Source of the DNA: an uncultured Clostridia bacterium | GTDB lineage: Bacteria; Bacillota; Clostridia; TANB77; CAG-508 | Direction: 5' to 3' | Length of the DNA: 49,346 nt | NCBI GenBank assembly: GCA_934168305.1 | Contig: CAKPNF010000011.1 | Coordinates: 1-49,346 of the forward strand | Shown here: piece by piece, positions 16,817-26,208 of the stretch | Numbering within the stretch: position 1 is the first letter of the stretch | How the letters are laid out: each line of letters begins with the position of its first letter | Notes under the pieces: generated by a model | What the model was told of the DNA's origin: nothing | The model's database searches: none | What the model saw: only the letters and a program-made list of their open reading frames with translations | Translations under genes and position numbers: made by a program

Positions 16817-17620
16817 ATGAATAATAAAAATTCAAAATATGATAAAAGTGGAATTAATAAAAATACATACAATCTATTATTTAGAGACTATGACAATATA
16901 CCGGAAGAAGAAAGACCATCTGTAGATAATAGTTATGTAATAACAATGATTCAATCATATACAAGATTTAGAGAAAAAGATATATTTAGTAGGTTATTAA
17001 AATTAGCCTTCGAAAAAAAGCATAAAGTTGATTTTTCTAAAATTAAATTTAATCAAGAAACTAAAGCATATGAATATGAATTTAATGGTGAAGTTTATAC
17101 ATTTGATAAATTATCAAATAGAATAGAAGAAGAGAATGTTAAGAAAGAATTGGAGTCAAAAAGAAGATATGGACAATGTCATTCAAAATCTATAGAACTA
17201 GCAACGGCACAACCAGAAGCATATATATTAACCGGATATGTTAAAAGGTTTGATGGAAAGTTCTTACATTCTATAGTTGAGATAGAAAAGAAAAACAGAA
17301 AATATGTGATAGATTATACCAAAAATATAATTATGCCTAAAGAACAATATGCAAAACTAACGGGTTTTGAAGAACTTGAGCGTATTTCAGATATGGAATA
17401 TTTACAATATATTCAAAAAATTTTGAATATTCCAAACATAAATCTAAAGGTATACACAACATTTGGAAAAGAAATAGTGAAAGAATTAGAAAAAAATTCT
17501 TTTATGTTAAAAAAGGATGATGAGCTAGAAAAAAGACTGGATGAAATAATAACACGAAAATTAGAAGATAGAAAAAATATTAAAAAACAAAATGAAATAG
17601 AGGAAGAAGAAAGGGAGTAA
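16817..17620 (+). CDS. Unknown protein with Cys-His-Asp triad
   Basis: A 267-residue protein that I cannot place in a family. Residues 118-170 have the layout of a papain/transglutaminase-like cysteine fold: YGQCHSKSIELA (C121 at the start of a helix), then FLHSIVEIE (H151 at a strand start) and YVIDYTKN (D166 on the next strand). Spacing C-30-H-15-D fits bacterial transglutaminase-like proteins. The C-terminus (about 225-267) is a charged coiled coil. There is no signal peptide, so it would act inside the cell. It begins 18 bases after the HTH-like protein and ends 5 bases before mutS. A protease or amidase activity is inferred from residue layout only. Confidence 0.55.
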   Translation: MNNKNSKYDKSGINKNTYNLLFRDYDNIPEEERPSVDNSYVITMIQSYTRFREKDIFSRLLKLAFEKKHKVDFSKIKFNQETKAYEYEFNGEVYTFDKLSNRIEEENVKKELESKRRYGQCHSKSIELATAQPEAYILTGYVKRFDGKFLHSIVEIEKKNRKYVIDYTKNIIMPKEQYAKLTGFEELERISDMEYLQYIQKILNIPNINLKVYTTFGKEIVKELEKNSFMLKKDDELEKRLDEIITRKLEDRKNIKKQNEIEEEERE

Positions 17621-17625
17621 TAAAT

Positions 17626-20232
17626 ATGGCAGAATTTTCACCAATGATGCAAAGATATCTTGAAACAAAAGAACAATACAAAGACTGCATACTATTTTAC
17701 AGACTAGGTGACTTTTATGAAATGTTCTTTGACGATGCAGTAACAGCATCAAGAGAACTAGAATTAACACTAACAGGAAAAGACTGTGGACAAGAAGAAA
17801 GAGCTCCAATGTGTGGAATACCCCATCATGCAGCAGAAATTTACATATCAAGATTGATTGCAAAAGGCTACAAGGTTGCAATATGTGAACAATTAGAAGA
17901 CCCAAAGACTGCAAAAGGAATAGTAAAAAGAGGGGTTATAAGAGTTGTAACACCAGGTACTGTTGTTGACAGCAATATGCTAGAAGAAAGAAAAAATAAT
18001 TTCATAATGTCAATTTTTAAATCTGGAATTTACTTTGGAATTAGTGTGTGTGATATTTCAACAGGTGAATTTTATTCTGCAGAAATAAAGGACAACCAAA
18101 ACTTTCCATTAGTTCTAGACGAAATCGCAAGATATATGCCATCAGAACTTGTAATAAATAGCATGATGTCAGATTGCCAAGAAGAAATGGACAAAATAAA
18201 AGAAAGATTTGATTCATATATTACAAGATTTAATGATAAATTCTTTACAGATGATGCGGAAAAAATAAAATATAGATTTAATTTTGTTGATAGTAATCAA
18301 AAAGAGATAGAAAATATTGCAGATAAAACATTAGCAGTTTGCTCAATAAATGCTTTAATTGAATATATTGAACAAACTCAAATGACTACACTTGACCACA
18401 TCAATAAAATAACAGTTTATAATATTTCAAAATATATGTCACTTGATATAAATGCGAGAAGAAACCTTGAAATTACTGAAAAAATGAGAGACAAGTCTAA
18501 AAAAGGAACACTTTTATGGGTGCTTGATAAAACATCTACTTCAATGGGGGGAAGAGCTTTAAGAAGATGGCTAAATGATCCACTAATAGATACAACAGAA
18601 ATTAACAGAAGACTTGAGTCTGTAAAAGAATTAAAAGATGATGTTATTTTAAGAGGAGATATTGTAGAAAATCTTAAAAAAGTATATGACATTGAACGTC
18701 TTGCTGGTAAAATGGCTTATGGTAATGCAAATGCTAGAGACATGATAACACTTAAAAATTCATTATCAAAATTGCCGGATTTGAAAAAAGTACTAGCAAA
18801 TGTAAATTCTACAATGTTAAAAGATTTATACGAAAATTTGGATGAATTACAAGATATCTATGAACTTGTGGATAAATCGATAGTAGAAGACCCACCAATG
18901 ACAGTAAAAGATGGTGGAATTATCAAACTCGGATATGATGAAGAAATAGACAAGTTAAAAACTGCTACAACAGAGGGCAAAAATTGGATTATTCAATTAG
19001 AAGCAGAAGAAAGAGAAAAAACAGGAATTAAAAACTTAAAAGTTGGATTTAATAAAGTATTTGGATATTTTATAGAAGTTACAAAGTCATATTTAGACCA
19101 AGTGCCAGAAAGATTTATAAGAAAACAAACATTGACAAATGCGGAAAGATTTATAACAGAAGACTTAAAAAACTTAGAAAATCAAATACTTGGAGCAGAA
19201 GAAAAAGTTGTAAACTTAGAATATAATGCATTTGTACAAATAAGAGACGAAATTGCTAAAAATGTAAAAAGACTACAAAAATCAGCAAATATTGTATCAA
19301 CACTAGATGTACTTACATCATTTGCAACAGTAGCAGAAGATTTAAATTATTGTATGCCAGAAGTAGATAATTTAGGTGTTTTAGACATTAAAGGAGGAAG
19401 ACATCCGGTAATAGATAAAATGCTTGGAACAGGTGTATTTGTTGAAAATGATACATATTTAGATAAAGAAGATAACAGATTATCAATTATAACAGGTCCA
19501 AACATGGCTGGTAAATCAACATATATGAGACAAGTAGCGTTAATCACATTAATGGCCCAAGTAGGCTCATTTGTGCCAGCATCAGAAGCACATATAGGAG
19601 TTGTAGACAAAATCTTTACAAGAGTCGGAGCATCTGATGACCTAAGCATGGGGCAAAGTACATTCATGGTAGAAATGATGGAAGTCGCAACAATATTAAA
19701 AGAAGCAACATCAAACAGTTTAGTAATATTAGATGAAATAGGAAGAGGAACATCAACATATGACGGATTATCAATTGCTTGGGCAGTTGCAGAATACATT
19801 GCAGATAAAGAAAAATGCGGAGCAAAAACACTATTTGCAACACACTACCATGAATTAACAGAACTAGAAGAAAAACTTGAAGGTGTAAAGAATTACAATA
19901 TAGCTGTTAAAGAAAAAGGTGAAGATATAATATTTTTAAGAAAAATCTTAAGTGGTGGAACAGACGAAAGTTATGGTATCCATGTTGCTCGTTTAGCTGG
20001 TGTACCAAAAACTGTAACACAAAAAGCTGATGAAATATTAAGAAGCTTGGAAAGAAAAAATATTTTAACTGGTAAAAAACAAGAAAGTAAAAAGACTGTT
20101 GAGGGGCAATTTGATATGTTCAACTATAAACTTGCCGAAATTGCTCATGAAATTGATAAAGTTAATTTAAACGAGTTAACTCCAATTGATGCTTTGAATA
20201 CTTTAGTTAGAATAAAAGAAAAAATGAAATAA
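17626..20232 (+). CDS. mutS: DNA mismatch repair protein MutS
   Basis: An 868-residue MutS1, the mismatch-recognition ATPase. The mismatch-binding domain has the GDFYEMF motif (Phe-x-Glu) near residue 27; connector, lever and clamp follow; the ATPase domain has TGPNMAGKSTYMRQ (Walker A, about 623-636), STFMVEM, LDEIGRGTSTYDG (Walker B) and ATHYHEL. The length is that of a full MutS1 with C-terminal dimerisation helix. No MutL lies downstream: the next gene, dapA, is on the opposite strand. The RBS (aaaggg) lies within the end of the upstream gene. Confidence 0.97.
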   Translation: MAEFSPMMQRYLETKEQYKDCILFYRLGDFYEMFFDDAVTASRELELTLTGKDCGQEERAPMCGIPHHAAEIYISRLIAKGYKVAICEQLEDPKTAKGIVKRGVIRVVTPGTVVDSNMLEERKNNFIMSIFKSGIYFGISVCDISTGEFYSAEIKDNQNFPLVLDEIARYMPSELVINSMMSDCQEEMDKIKERFDSYITRFNDKFFTDDAEKIKYRFNFVDSNQKEIENIADKTLAVCSINALIEYIEQTQMTTLDHINKITVYNISKYMSLDINARRNLEITEKMRDKSKKGTLLWVLDKTSTSMGGRALRRWLNDPLIDTTEINRRLESVKELKDDVILRGDIVENLKKVYDIERLAGKMAYGNANARDMITLKNSLSKLPDLKKVLANVNSTMLKDLYENLDELQDIYELVDKSIVEDPPMTVKDGGIIKLGYDEEIDKLKTATTEGKNWIIQLEAEEREKTGIKNLKVGFNKVFGYFIEVTKSYLDQVPERFIRKQTLTNAERFITEDLKNLENQILGAEEKVVNLEYNAFVQIRDEIAKNVKRLQKSANIVSTLDVLTSFATVAEDLNYCMPEVDNLGVLDIKGGRHPVIDKMLGTGVFVENDTYLDKEDNRLSIITGPNMAGKSTYMRQVALITLMAQVGSFVPASEAHIGVVDKIFTRVGASDDLSMGQSTFMVEMMEVATILKEATSNSLVILDEIGRGTSTYDGLSIAWAVAEYIADKEKCGAKTLFATHYHELTELEEKLEGVKNYNIAVKEKGEDIIFLRKILSGGTDESYGIHVARLAGVPKTVTQKADEILRSLERKNILTGKKQESKKTVEGQFDMFNYKLAEIAHEIDKVNLNELTPIDALNTLVRIKEKMK

Positions 20233-20235
20233 AAA

Positions 20236-20268
20236 TAGGGATTGGGGGACGGGTCTCCAATCCATAAT
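20236..20268. terminator. Hairpin between converging mutS and dapA
   Basis: Stem ggattgg / ccaatcc around gggacgggtct, immediately after mutS and before the dapA stop. Its text resembles the palindromes at 28303 and 32518, so it may belong to the same REP-like group while also serving as a bidirectional terminator. Confidence 0.6.
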
Positions 20269-20269
20269 T

Positions 20270-21113
20270 TTATTTCAAAGGCAGTCTAGTACTGCCAAAC
20301 TCAAAGCCCATTTTATTCAAAGCAGCTTTAACAGGAATAGGATTAACTTTAGCAAACAAATCATTTATTAAAGGAATACTTTCTAATTGCATATTTTTAG
20401 CCACTTCAAGATTACTATTTAAAAAATTCCAAACCATATCATGTGTAAATTTAGGTTTAATGTTTGATAAAACAGAAATAACACCTAATCCACCCAAAGA
20501 ACAAATAGGAATTGCTTGGTCATCATTGCCAGAGTAAATATGTAAATTATCCCCACACAAATGAGCAATTTCTGCAACTTGCGAAATATTTCCGGCTTGC
20601 TTCTTTTATAGCAACAATATTGTCAATTTTTGAAAGTTCTAAACAGGTTTCTGGTTCAATATTCATTCCAGTTCTACTAGGAACATTATATAAAACAATA
20701 GGAGTATTAATATTTTCAGCAATGGTTTTATAGTGTGCAATTAACCCTTTTTGAGTTGTTTTGTTGTAATATGGAGTAACAACTAAAACACCGTCAACAC
20801 CTAAAGATTCAGCAATTTTTGACATCTCAATTGCTTCTTTGGTGTTATTTGAACCAGTTCCAGCAATTATAGGTATTTTTCGTGTAGAAGTTTTATTTTT
20901 ATGTGTAATTTCAACAGCACATTTTATAACATCAATTTTTTCTTCTTTTGTCATTGTGGCACTTTCACCAGTTGTACCACAGACAATTAATGCGTCAATA
21001 TCATTATCAATTTGAAATTGTAAAAATTTTTCAAATTCTTTTAAGTTTATACCATTTTCATTAAATGGTGTTGGTACAGCAGAACCTGCACCTTTAAACA
21101 AAATTTTTTTCAT
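20270..21113 (-). CDS. dapA: 4-hydroxy-tetrahydrodipicolinate synthase, +1 shift at CGG
   Basis: DapA condenses pyruvate with aspartate semialdehyde, the first step of the lysine/diaminopimelate branch. Motifs include GAGSAVPTPF, CGTTGES, GTGSNNT, VVTPYYNK (catalytic Tyr) and LYNVPSRTG; the Schiff-base lysine is in AIKEAS. The straight reading breaks right after KEAS at an in-frame CGG (20594-20592). Skipping the C restores KEASG-NISQVAEIAHLCGDN and IYSGNDDQ, giving 280 residues of normal size. An essential biosynthetic enzyme with a disabling lesion in its active-site loop would be surprising, so recoding or an artefact is likely. Promoter on the minus strand lies in 21114-21200 but is not sharply defined. 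Confidence 0.93.
20592..20594 (-). other. CGG frame-change site 4 (dapA)
   Basis: Minus-strand codons are gca agc CGG aaa tat ttc. Omitting the C gives agc GGA aat att tcg caa, i.e. the highly conserved K-E-A-S-G-N/D motif. The restored glycine is a hallmark residue of the family. Confidence 0.92.
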
Positions 21114-21189
21114 AAAATCATTTTCCTTTCATTTTTACAAAAATTATATTTTATGCAACATTTAATATGCTACAAAAAATAAAGTATGA

Positions 21190-21195
21190 TATAAT
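21190..21195 (+). promoter_or_regulatory. -10 box of the beta-lactamase-like gene
   Basis: Perfect TATAAT at 21190-21195; no convincing -35 is seen. The start codon is at 21244 after ggagg. Confidence 0.45.
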
Positions 21196-21243
21196 ATATT
21201 TCGTAAAAATAAAAAAATTACTGTTTATAAGTTGGAGGCATAT

Positions 21244-21990
21244 ATGGAAAAATTAGAGGACAAAAATGTAAAAAAACTAATAAATAAAAAAATCAATGAA
21301 AACGAATTAAATAGAGACAATTTTGCATTTTTTTATTATAATTTGAACACAAATAAATATTACTTTTATAATAAAGAAAAATGGTTTGTTGCAGCAAGCA
21401 CTACTAAAGTGCAAATTGCGATGTTATATTATGAAAAAATAAATAATAAAGAAATAAATCCAAACATGGGATTTGTATATAAAGCTGAAGATTTCGAAGC
21501 AGGAAACGGGCTTATAACTAATAATTGTAAAGTTGGAGATAGTATAGCAATTAAAACTTTATTAAAAGAAATGATAATAAATAGTGACAATACCGCAACA
21601 AATATTTTAGCAGATGGATTAGGTGGTAAAAAAATATATAGAAAAGAATTTGCTAAATATACAAGTGTAGAATTACCAGAAAAATTTTATAAAGAAAATA
21701 TTATTTCAGCGGAATATGGATTAGATGTTTTAAAATATTTATTTAATAACTTGGGAAAATATCAAGAATTGATAGAAGATATGAAAAAATCTTCAGAGTA
21801 TATGTATTTAAAAAAATATGTTACAGACATTGATATTGCACACAAATATGGAAGTTACAATGGGTATGTTCACGATTATGGAATAGTATATGGAAAAAGC
21901 ACATATTTAATAGGCATTTTTACAAAGGAAATATCAAACGCAAGTGAACTTATAGCAACAATTTCAAGAGATATTTTAGAAATTGTATAA
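21244..21990 (+). CDS. Class A beta-lactamase-like serine hydrolase
   Basis: A 248-residue protein with the penicillin-recognising fold: S52-x-x-K55 (STTK), S114-D115-N116 and a third motif K201-Y-G in place of the usual KTG. No signal peptide or lipobox is visible at the N-terminus, which starts with charged residues, so it may be cytoplasmic. It is shorter than true class A enzymes and lacks a clear omega-loop ExxxN. An antibiotic-resistance role is therefore not supported; a D,D-peptidase or esterase-type role is more cautious. ATG 21244 is chosen because ggagg lies at 21233-21238. Confidence 0.7.
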   Translation: MEKLEDKNVKKLINKKINENELNRDNFAFFYYNLNTNKYYFYNKEKWFVAASTTKVQIAMLYYEKINNKEINPNMGFVYKAEDFEAGNGLITNNCKVGDSIAIKTLLKEMIINSDNTATNILADGLGGKKIYRKEFAKYTSVELPEKFYKENIISAEYGLDVLKYLFNNLGKYQELIEDMKKSSEYMYLKKYVTDIDIAHKYGSYNGYVHDYGIVYGKSTYLIGIFTKEISNASELIATISRDILEIV

Positions 21991-22016
21991 AAATTTACAG
22001 AAACATGAGATTTTAA

Positions 22017-22045
22017 TTGAATTTTTAACCCCAATATGGTATAAT
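22017..22045 (+). promoter_or_regulatory. trpS promoter
   Basis: TTGAAT at 22017-22022, 17-base spacer, perfect TATAAT at 22040-22045. The leader that follows shares a motif with the pheS leader. Confidence 0.8.
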
Positions 22046-22063
22046 TTCTACATAAATGCCTAG

Positions 22064-22118
22064 ATTTGGCAGATAGAAAATTTAAGGAATTTTGGGAATA
22101 TGATGAACGAATGAAGGG
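22064..22118 (+). promoter_or_regulatory. trpS leader motif shared with pheS
   Basis: The order atttggcaga, aaaatt..aatttt (small inverted repeat), then gatgaacgaat recurs at 37820-37873 in front of pheS with the same order and similar spacing. A shorter gatgatgaacgaa also precedes efp (44106-44118). It has no T-box consensus of its own. Function unknown. Confidence 0.5.
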
Positions 22119-22130
22119 ATGAAAATAAAG

Positions 22131-23144
22131 ATGGAAAAAAAGAGAGTATTAACAGGAGACAGACCAACGGGAAAATTACACATAGGGCACTATTTTGGAT
22201 CACTAAAAACAAGAGTAGAAATGCAAGATAATCCAGAATATGATCCATTTATATTAATAGCAGATGTACAAGCGCTTACAGACAATTTTAATAACCCAGA
22301 AAAAGTTAGAAAAAATGTAAGAGAAGTTGCAATGGATTACTTATCAGTGGGAATAGACCCTAAAAAAACAACAATATATATACAATCAATGATACCAGAG
22401 ACAGCGGAACTAACTGTATTCTATTCAAATTTGGTAACAATAGCTAGACTAGAAAGAAATCCAACAGTAAAAACAGAAATTGCACAAAAAAGAGACATCT
22501 TTGGAGAAAGTGTAACATATGGATTTTTAGGATATCCAGTAAGTCAGGCTGCAGATATAACTACATTTGAAGGTGAATTAGTACCAGTTGGAGAAGATCA
22601 ATTACCACTAATAGAACAATGTAGAGAAATTGTTAGAAAATTCAACAGCATATATGGAGAGGGAGTTCTAAAAGAACCAAAAGCAGTATTATCAAACTCA
22701 AAAAGAATAAAAGGACTAGACGGAAACGAAAAAATGGGTAAATCATTAGGAAACGCAATTTACCTATCAGATAGTGAAGAAGAAATAACAAAAAAAGTCA
22801 TGAGTGCAGTAACAGACCCAGCAAGAATAAAAAAGGATGACCCAGGAAATCCTGATATATGTATGGTTGCATATTATCACAATTTATTTACACCTAAAGA
22901 AGATGTAAAAACAGTATGTGAAGAATGCAAAGCTGGAAAACGTGGATGTGTAGCTTGTAAAAAACAATTAGCAAAAAACATAATTGAAGAATTAAGACCA
23001 ATTAGAGAGAAAAGAGAGTATTATGAAGCTCATCCAGAAGAAGTTGATAAAATTCTAATAGAAGGAACAGAAAAAGCAAGAGCAGTAGCAAAAGAGACAA
23101 TGAAAAAAGTAAAAAAAGCAATGAAACTAAATTATTTTAACTAA
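22131..23144 (+). CDS. trpS: Tryptophanyl-tRNA synthetase
   Basis: A class I aminoacyl-tRNA synthetase charging tRNA-Trp. It has TGDRPTGKLHIGHYFGS (HIGH at 17-20) and KMGKSLGNAI (KMSKS-type). Near the C-terminus VCEECKAGKRGCVACKK contributes four cysteines, a zinc-site variant common in clostridial TrpRS. I prefer ATG 22131 because the in-frame ATG at 22119 directly abuts the RBS aaggg. About 337 residues, typical length. Confidence 0.93.
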   Translation: MEKKRVLTGDRPTGKLHIGHYFGSLKTRVEMQDNPEYDPFILIADVQALTDNFNNPEKVRKNVREVAMDYLSVGIDPKKTTIYIQSMIPETAELTVFYSNLVTIARLERNPTVKTEIAQKRDIFGESVTYGFLGYPVSQAADITTFEGELVPVGEDQLPLIEQCREIVRKFNSIYGEGVLKEPKAVLSNSKRIKGLDGNEKMGKSLGNAIYLSDSEEEITKKVMSAVTDPARIKKDDPGNPDICMVAYYHNLFTPKEDVKTVCEECKAGKRGCVACKKQLAKNIIEELRPIREKREYYEAHPEEVDKILIEGTEKARAVAKETMKKVKKAMKLNYFN

Positions 23145-23205
23145 ATGGATATTTAAATTATATTAGCAAGATTGATATGTAAAACACAATAGTAAAGGAG
23201 GACGA

Positions 23206-24480
23206 ATGTTTACAGATTATACAAAAATAATAATTAAATCAGGAAACGGTGGAAACGGTGCTGCAACATTTAGAAGAGAAAAATATGTAGCAGCAGGTGG
23301 ACCTGATGGTGGAGATGGTGGAAATGGTGGGAACATCTATTTTCAAGTTGACAAAGACAAAAACACATTAATTGATTTTAGATATAATAAAAAATTCAAA
23401 GCAAAAGACGGCGAAAACGGAAGTGGAAGTCGTTGCAATGGTAGATATGGAGAAGATTTATATATCAAAGTACCAATAGGAACTGTTGTAAAAGATGCAG
23501 AAACAGGAAAAGTAGTAGCTGACTTATCTAAACCAAATCAAACAGAACTAATATTAAAAGGTGGAAGAGGAGGAAGAGGAAACTCACACTTTGCAACACC
23601 TACAAGACAAGCTCCTAGATTTTCAGAAGATGGAGAAAAAGGAGAAGAAAAAGAATTAATATTAGAATTGAAATTATTAGCTGATGTAGGTTTACTAGGA
23701 TTTCCTAATGTAGGAAAATCAACATTTTTATCAACAGTAACAGATGCAAGGCCTAAAATTGCAAATTATCATTTTACAACAATAAATCCAAATCTAGGAG
23801 TAGTAAAAACAAAAAATGGAGACGGATTTGTAATAGCTGATATACCAGGAATTATAGAGGGAGCAAGTGAAGGTATAGGACTTGGAATTCAATTTTTAAG
23901 ACATGTTGAAAGAACAAGACTATTACTACATTTCATTGATGTATCTGGACAAGAAGGAAGAGACCCAATTGAAGATTATTATACAATAAACCAAGAACTT
24001 GCTAAATACAGCGAAAAATTAATGAAACGAAAACAGATATTAGTCGCAACAAAAATAGATAGCATGCAAGACGACACAAATTTGAAAAAACTAGAAGAAC
24101 TAGCTAAAAAAGAAAATTTGGAATTATTTAAAATATCATCAGTTACAGGTGAAGGTGTAGAAAAACTAATAGACCATGTTACAGAAGTTCTAAAGACATT
24201 GCCAAAAGAGGAATTGGTTGAAATTGAAGATAGAGTAGTATACACACTTCAAGATAAAAACCAAGAATGGGAAGCGTACGAAGAAGAAGGAATATTCTAT
24301 GTTAAAGGTAGAGCAGTAGACAGACTAATGGGAAGAATAAACATAGAAGATAATGAGTCAATGTACTATCTTCAAAAATGCTTGAAAAATATGGGCATTG
24401 AAGATAAACTTAAAGAACTTGGCATATGCGAAGGCGATACTGTTAAGATTTCTGATTGGGAACTTGAATGGTATGAATAA
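23206..24480 (+). CDS. obgE: GTPase Obg
   Basis: A 424-residue ribosome-associated GTPase. The glycine-rich Obg fold occupies the first 158 residues (GNGGNGAATFRREKYV, GGDGGNGGN). The G domain has GFPNVGKST (G1, about 164-173), the TTINPNLGVV switch I region, DIPG (G3) and TKID (G4). A C-terminal OCT domain follows, as in Firmicute Obg. It is involved in ribosome assembly and stress control. RBS aaaggagg is strong. The long palindrome at 24483-24590 separates it from lysS. Confidence 0.96.
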   Translation: MFTDYTKIIIKSGNGGNGAATFRREKYVAAGGPDGGDGGNGGNIYFQVDKDKNTLIDFRYNKKFKAKDGENGSGSRCNGRYGEDLYIKVPIGTVVKDAETGKVVADLSKPNQTELILKGGRGGRGNSHFATPTRQAPRFSEDGEKGEEKELILELKLLADVGLLGFPNVGKSTFLSTVTDARPKIANYHFTTINPNLGVVKTKNGDGFVIADIPGIIEGASEGIGLGIQFLRHVERTRLLLHFIDVSGQEGRDPIEDYYTINQELAKYSEKLMKRKQILVATKIDSMQDDTNLKKLEELAKKENLELFKISSVTGEGVEKLIDHVTEVLKTLPKEELVEIEDRVVYTLQDKNQEWEAYEEEGIFYVKGRAVDRLMGRINIEDNESMYYLQKCLKNMGIEDKLKELGICEGDTVKISDWELEWYE

Positions 24481-24482
24481 AG

Positions 24483-24590
24483 AGGGATTAAGGGGCCACC
24501 ACACAAAATCCCTTTAAATTAAGATATAAAATAATAAGTATATTATAAATAAAAAGAAGAGGGATTTTGTGTGGTGGCCCCCTAATCCCT
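24483..24590. repeat. Long palindromic element, copy 1 (before lysS)
   Basis: Two 31-base inverted arms (24483-24513 and 24560-24590, one mismatch) with the text agggattaaggggccacca in the left arm enclose a 46-base AT-rich spacer. A near-identical element, including spacer text such as ttaaattaagatataaaata, lies at 38942-39048 before pheT, and a half element at 30392-30424. Its transcript would form a very stable hairpin just upstream of the lysS RBS. Confidence 0.9.
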
Positions 24591-24608
24591 CAAAAGGAGA
24601 GAAAGATA

Positions 24609-26105
24609 ATGAATGAAAATAATAACGAAGTAGAAGAATTAGATATAAACCATCTAATGCAAATAAGAAGAGATAAATTAAAGGAATTACAAGAAGAAGG
24701 AAAAGATCCTTTTGAAATAACAAAATTTAACAGAACAAATACTGCAGGTGAAATAAAAGCAAATTATGATGAATTTGCAGAAAAAGATGTAACTGTAGCT
24801 GGAAGAATTATAGCAAAAAGGATAATGGGAAAAGCATCATTTTGTACAATACAAGACAGTGACGAAAAAATCCAAAGTTATGTAAGTATAAATGATTTAG
24901 GAGAAGAAAGTTATAAAGCATTTAAAACATATGATATAGGAGATATAATAGGAATAACAGGTTTTGTATTCAAAACAAGAACAGAAGAAATATCTGTACA
25001 TGCAAAAGAAGTAACTTTACTTTCAAAATCATTAAGACCACTACCAGAAAAATTCCATGGATTAAAAGACCCAGATTTAAGATACAGACAAAGATATGTT
25101 GATTTAATAATGAATCCAGATGTAAAGAAAACATTCGAAATAAGAAGTAAAATAATAAGCAATGTTAGAAACATATTAGAAGAAGAAGGATATTTAGAAG
25201 TTGAAACACCTGTATTAAATACAATATCAGGTGGGGCAACAGCAAGACCATTCATAACACATCATAATGCATTAGACATAAGTATGTACTTAAGAATTGC
25301 ACTAGAATTAAACTTAAAAAGATTAATAGTAGGTGGATTTGACAAAGTATATGAAATAGGAAGAGTATTCAGAAATGAAGGTATGGATATTAGACATAAC
25401 CCAGAATTTACAATGCTTGAATTATATGCATCATACCAAGATTTTCATGATATGATGGATATAACAGAAAAAATATTCTCACAAACAGCTCAAAAAGTTT
25501 TAGGAACAACAAAAATAACATATCAAGGTCAAGAAATTGACTTAACACCAGGATGGAAAAGAATTACAATGATTGACAGTATAAAAGAAGCATGTGGGGT
25601 AGACTTTAATGAGATAACAACAGACGAAGAAGCAGTAGCATTAGCAAAAGAAAGAGGAATAGAAATTCCAGATGTAACAAAAGAAACAAGAGGAGATGTA
25701 ATTAGTTTATTCTTTGATGAATATGTAGAAAAAACTTTAATACAACCAACATTCATATATGAATATCCAGTAGAAATATCACCACTTGCAAAAAAATGTC
25801 CAAATAACAAAAAAATGACAGAAAGATTTGAAGTATTTATAGGTGGTAGAGAATATGGAAATGCATTCTCAGAATTAAATGACCCTATTGACCAATATGA
25901 AAGATTTAAAAAACAAGTTGAAGCAAAAGAAGCTGGTGACGAAGAAGCAGGTATGATGGATGAAGATTACATCAATGCATTGGAAATAGGTTTACCTCCA
26001 ACAGGTGGACTAGGTATTGGTATTGACAGATTCGTAATGTTATTAACAGACGCAGCTTCAATAAGAGATGTATTATTATTCCCAACAATGAAACCATTAA
26101 ATTAA
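24609..26105 (+). CDS. lysS: Lysyl-tRNA synthetase (class II)
   Basis: A 498-residue class II LysRS: N-terminal OB-fold anticodon-binding domain (VTVAGRIIAKRIMGKASF) and a catalytic domain with motif 1 (RSKIISNVRNILEEEGYLEVETP), motif 2 (GRVFRNEGMDIRHNPEFTMLE) and motif 3 (GLGIGIDRFVMLL). ATG 24609 follows aaaggag; an upstream in-frame ATG at 24567 lies inside the palindrome and has no RBS. It directly follows obgE and the palindromic element. Confidence 0.96.
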   Translation: MNENNNEVEELDINHLMQIRRDKLKELQEEGKDPFEITKFNRTNTAGEIKANYDEFAEKDVTVAGRIIAKRIMGKASFCTIQDSDEKIQSYVSINDLGEESYKAFKTYDIGDIIGITGFVFKTRTEEISVHAKEVTLLSKSLRPLPEKFHGLKDPDLRYRQRYVDLIMNPDVKKTFEIRSKIISNVRNILEEEGYLEVETPVLNTISGGATARPFITHHNALDISMYLRIALELNLKRLIVGGFDKVYEIGRVFRNEGMDIRHNPEFTMLELYASYQDFHDMMDITEKIFSQTAQKVLGTTKITYQGQEIDLTPGWKRITMIDSIKEACGVDFNEITTDEEAVALAKERGIEIPDVTKETRGDVISLFFDEYVEKTLIQPTFIYEYPVEISPLAKKCPNNKKMTERFEVFIGGREYGNAFSELNDPIDQYERFKKQVEAKEAGDEEAGMMDEDYINALEIGLPPTGGLGIGIDRFVMLLTDAASIRDVLLFPTMKPLN

Positions 26106-26208
26106 TTTAAAAAGCATCTACTATTTATATGAAGATGATTTGTCATTTAAAACATATGAATCATAAAATTTATATAGATTTTATAAAACAAAAGAAGAGA
26201 GGAAGTTT

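Noticed and set aside
20512..20733. Plus-strand frame over dapA
   Set aside because: It is antisense to well-matched DapA sequence, with no RBS or family match.
21244..21990. True class A beta-lactamase conferring drug resistance
   Set aside because: No signal peptide, KYG instead of KTG and no clear omega-loop glutamate; kept as a beta-lactamase-like hydrolase.
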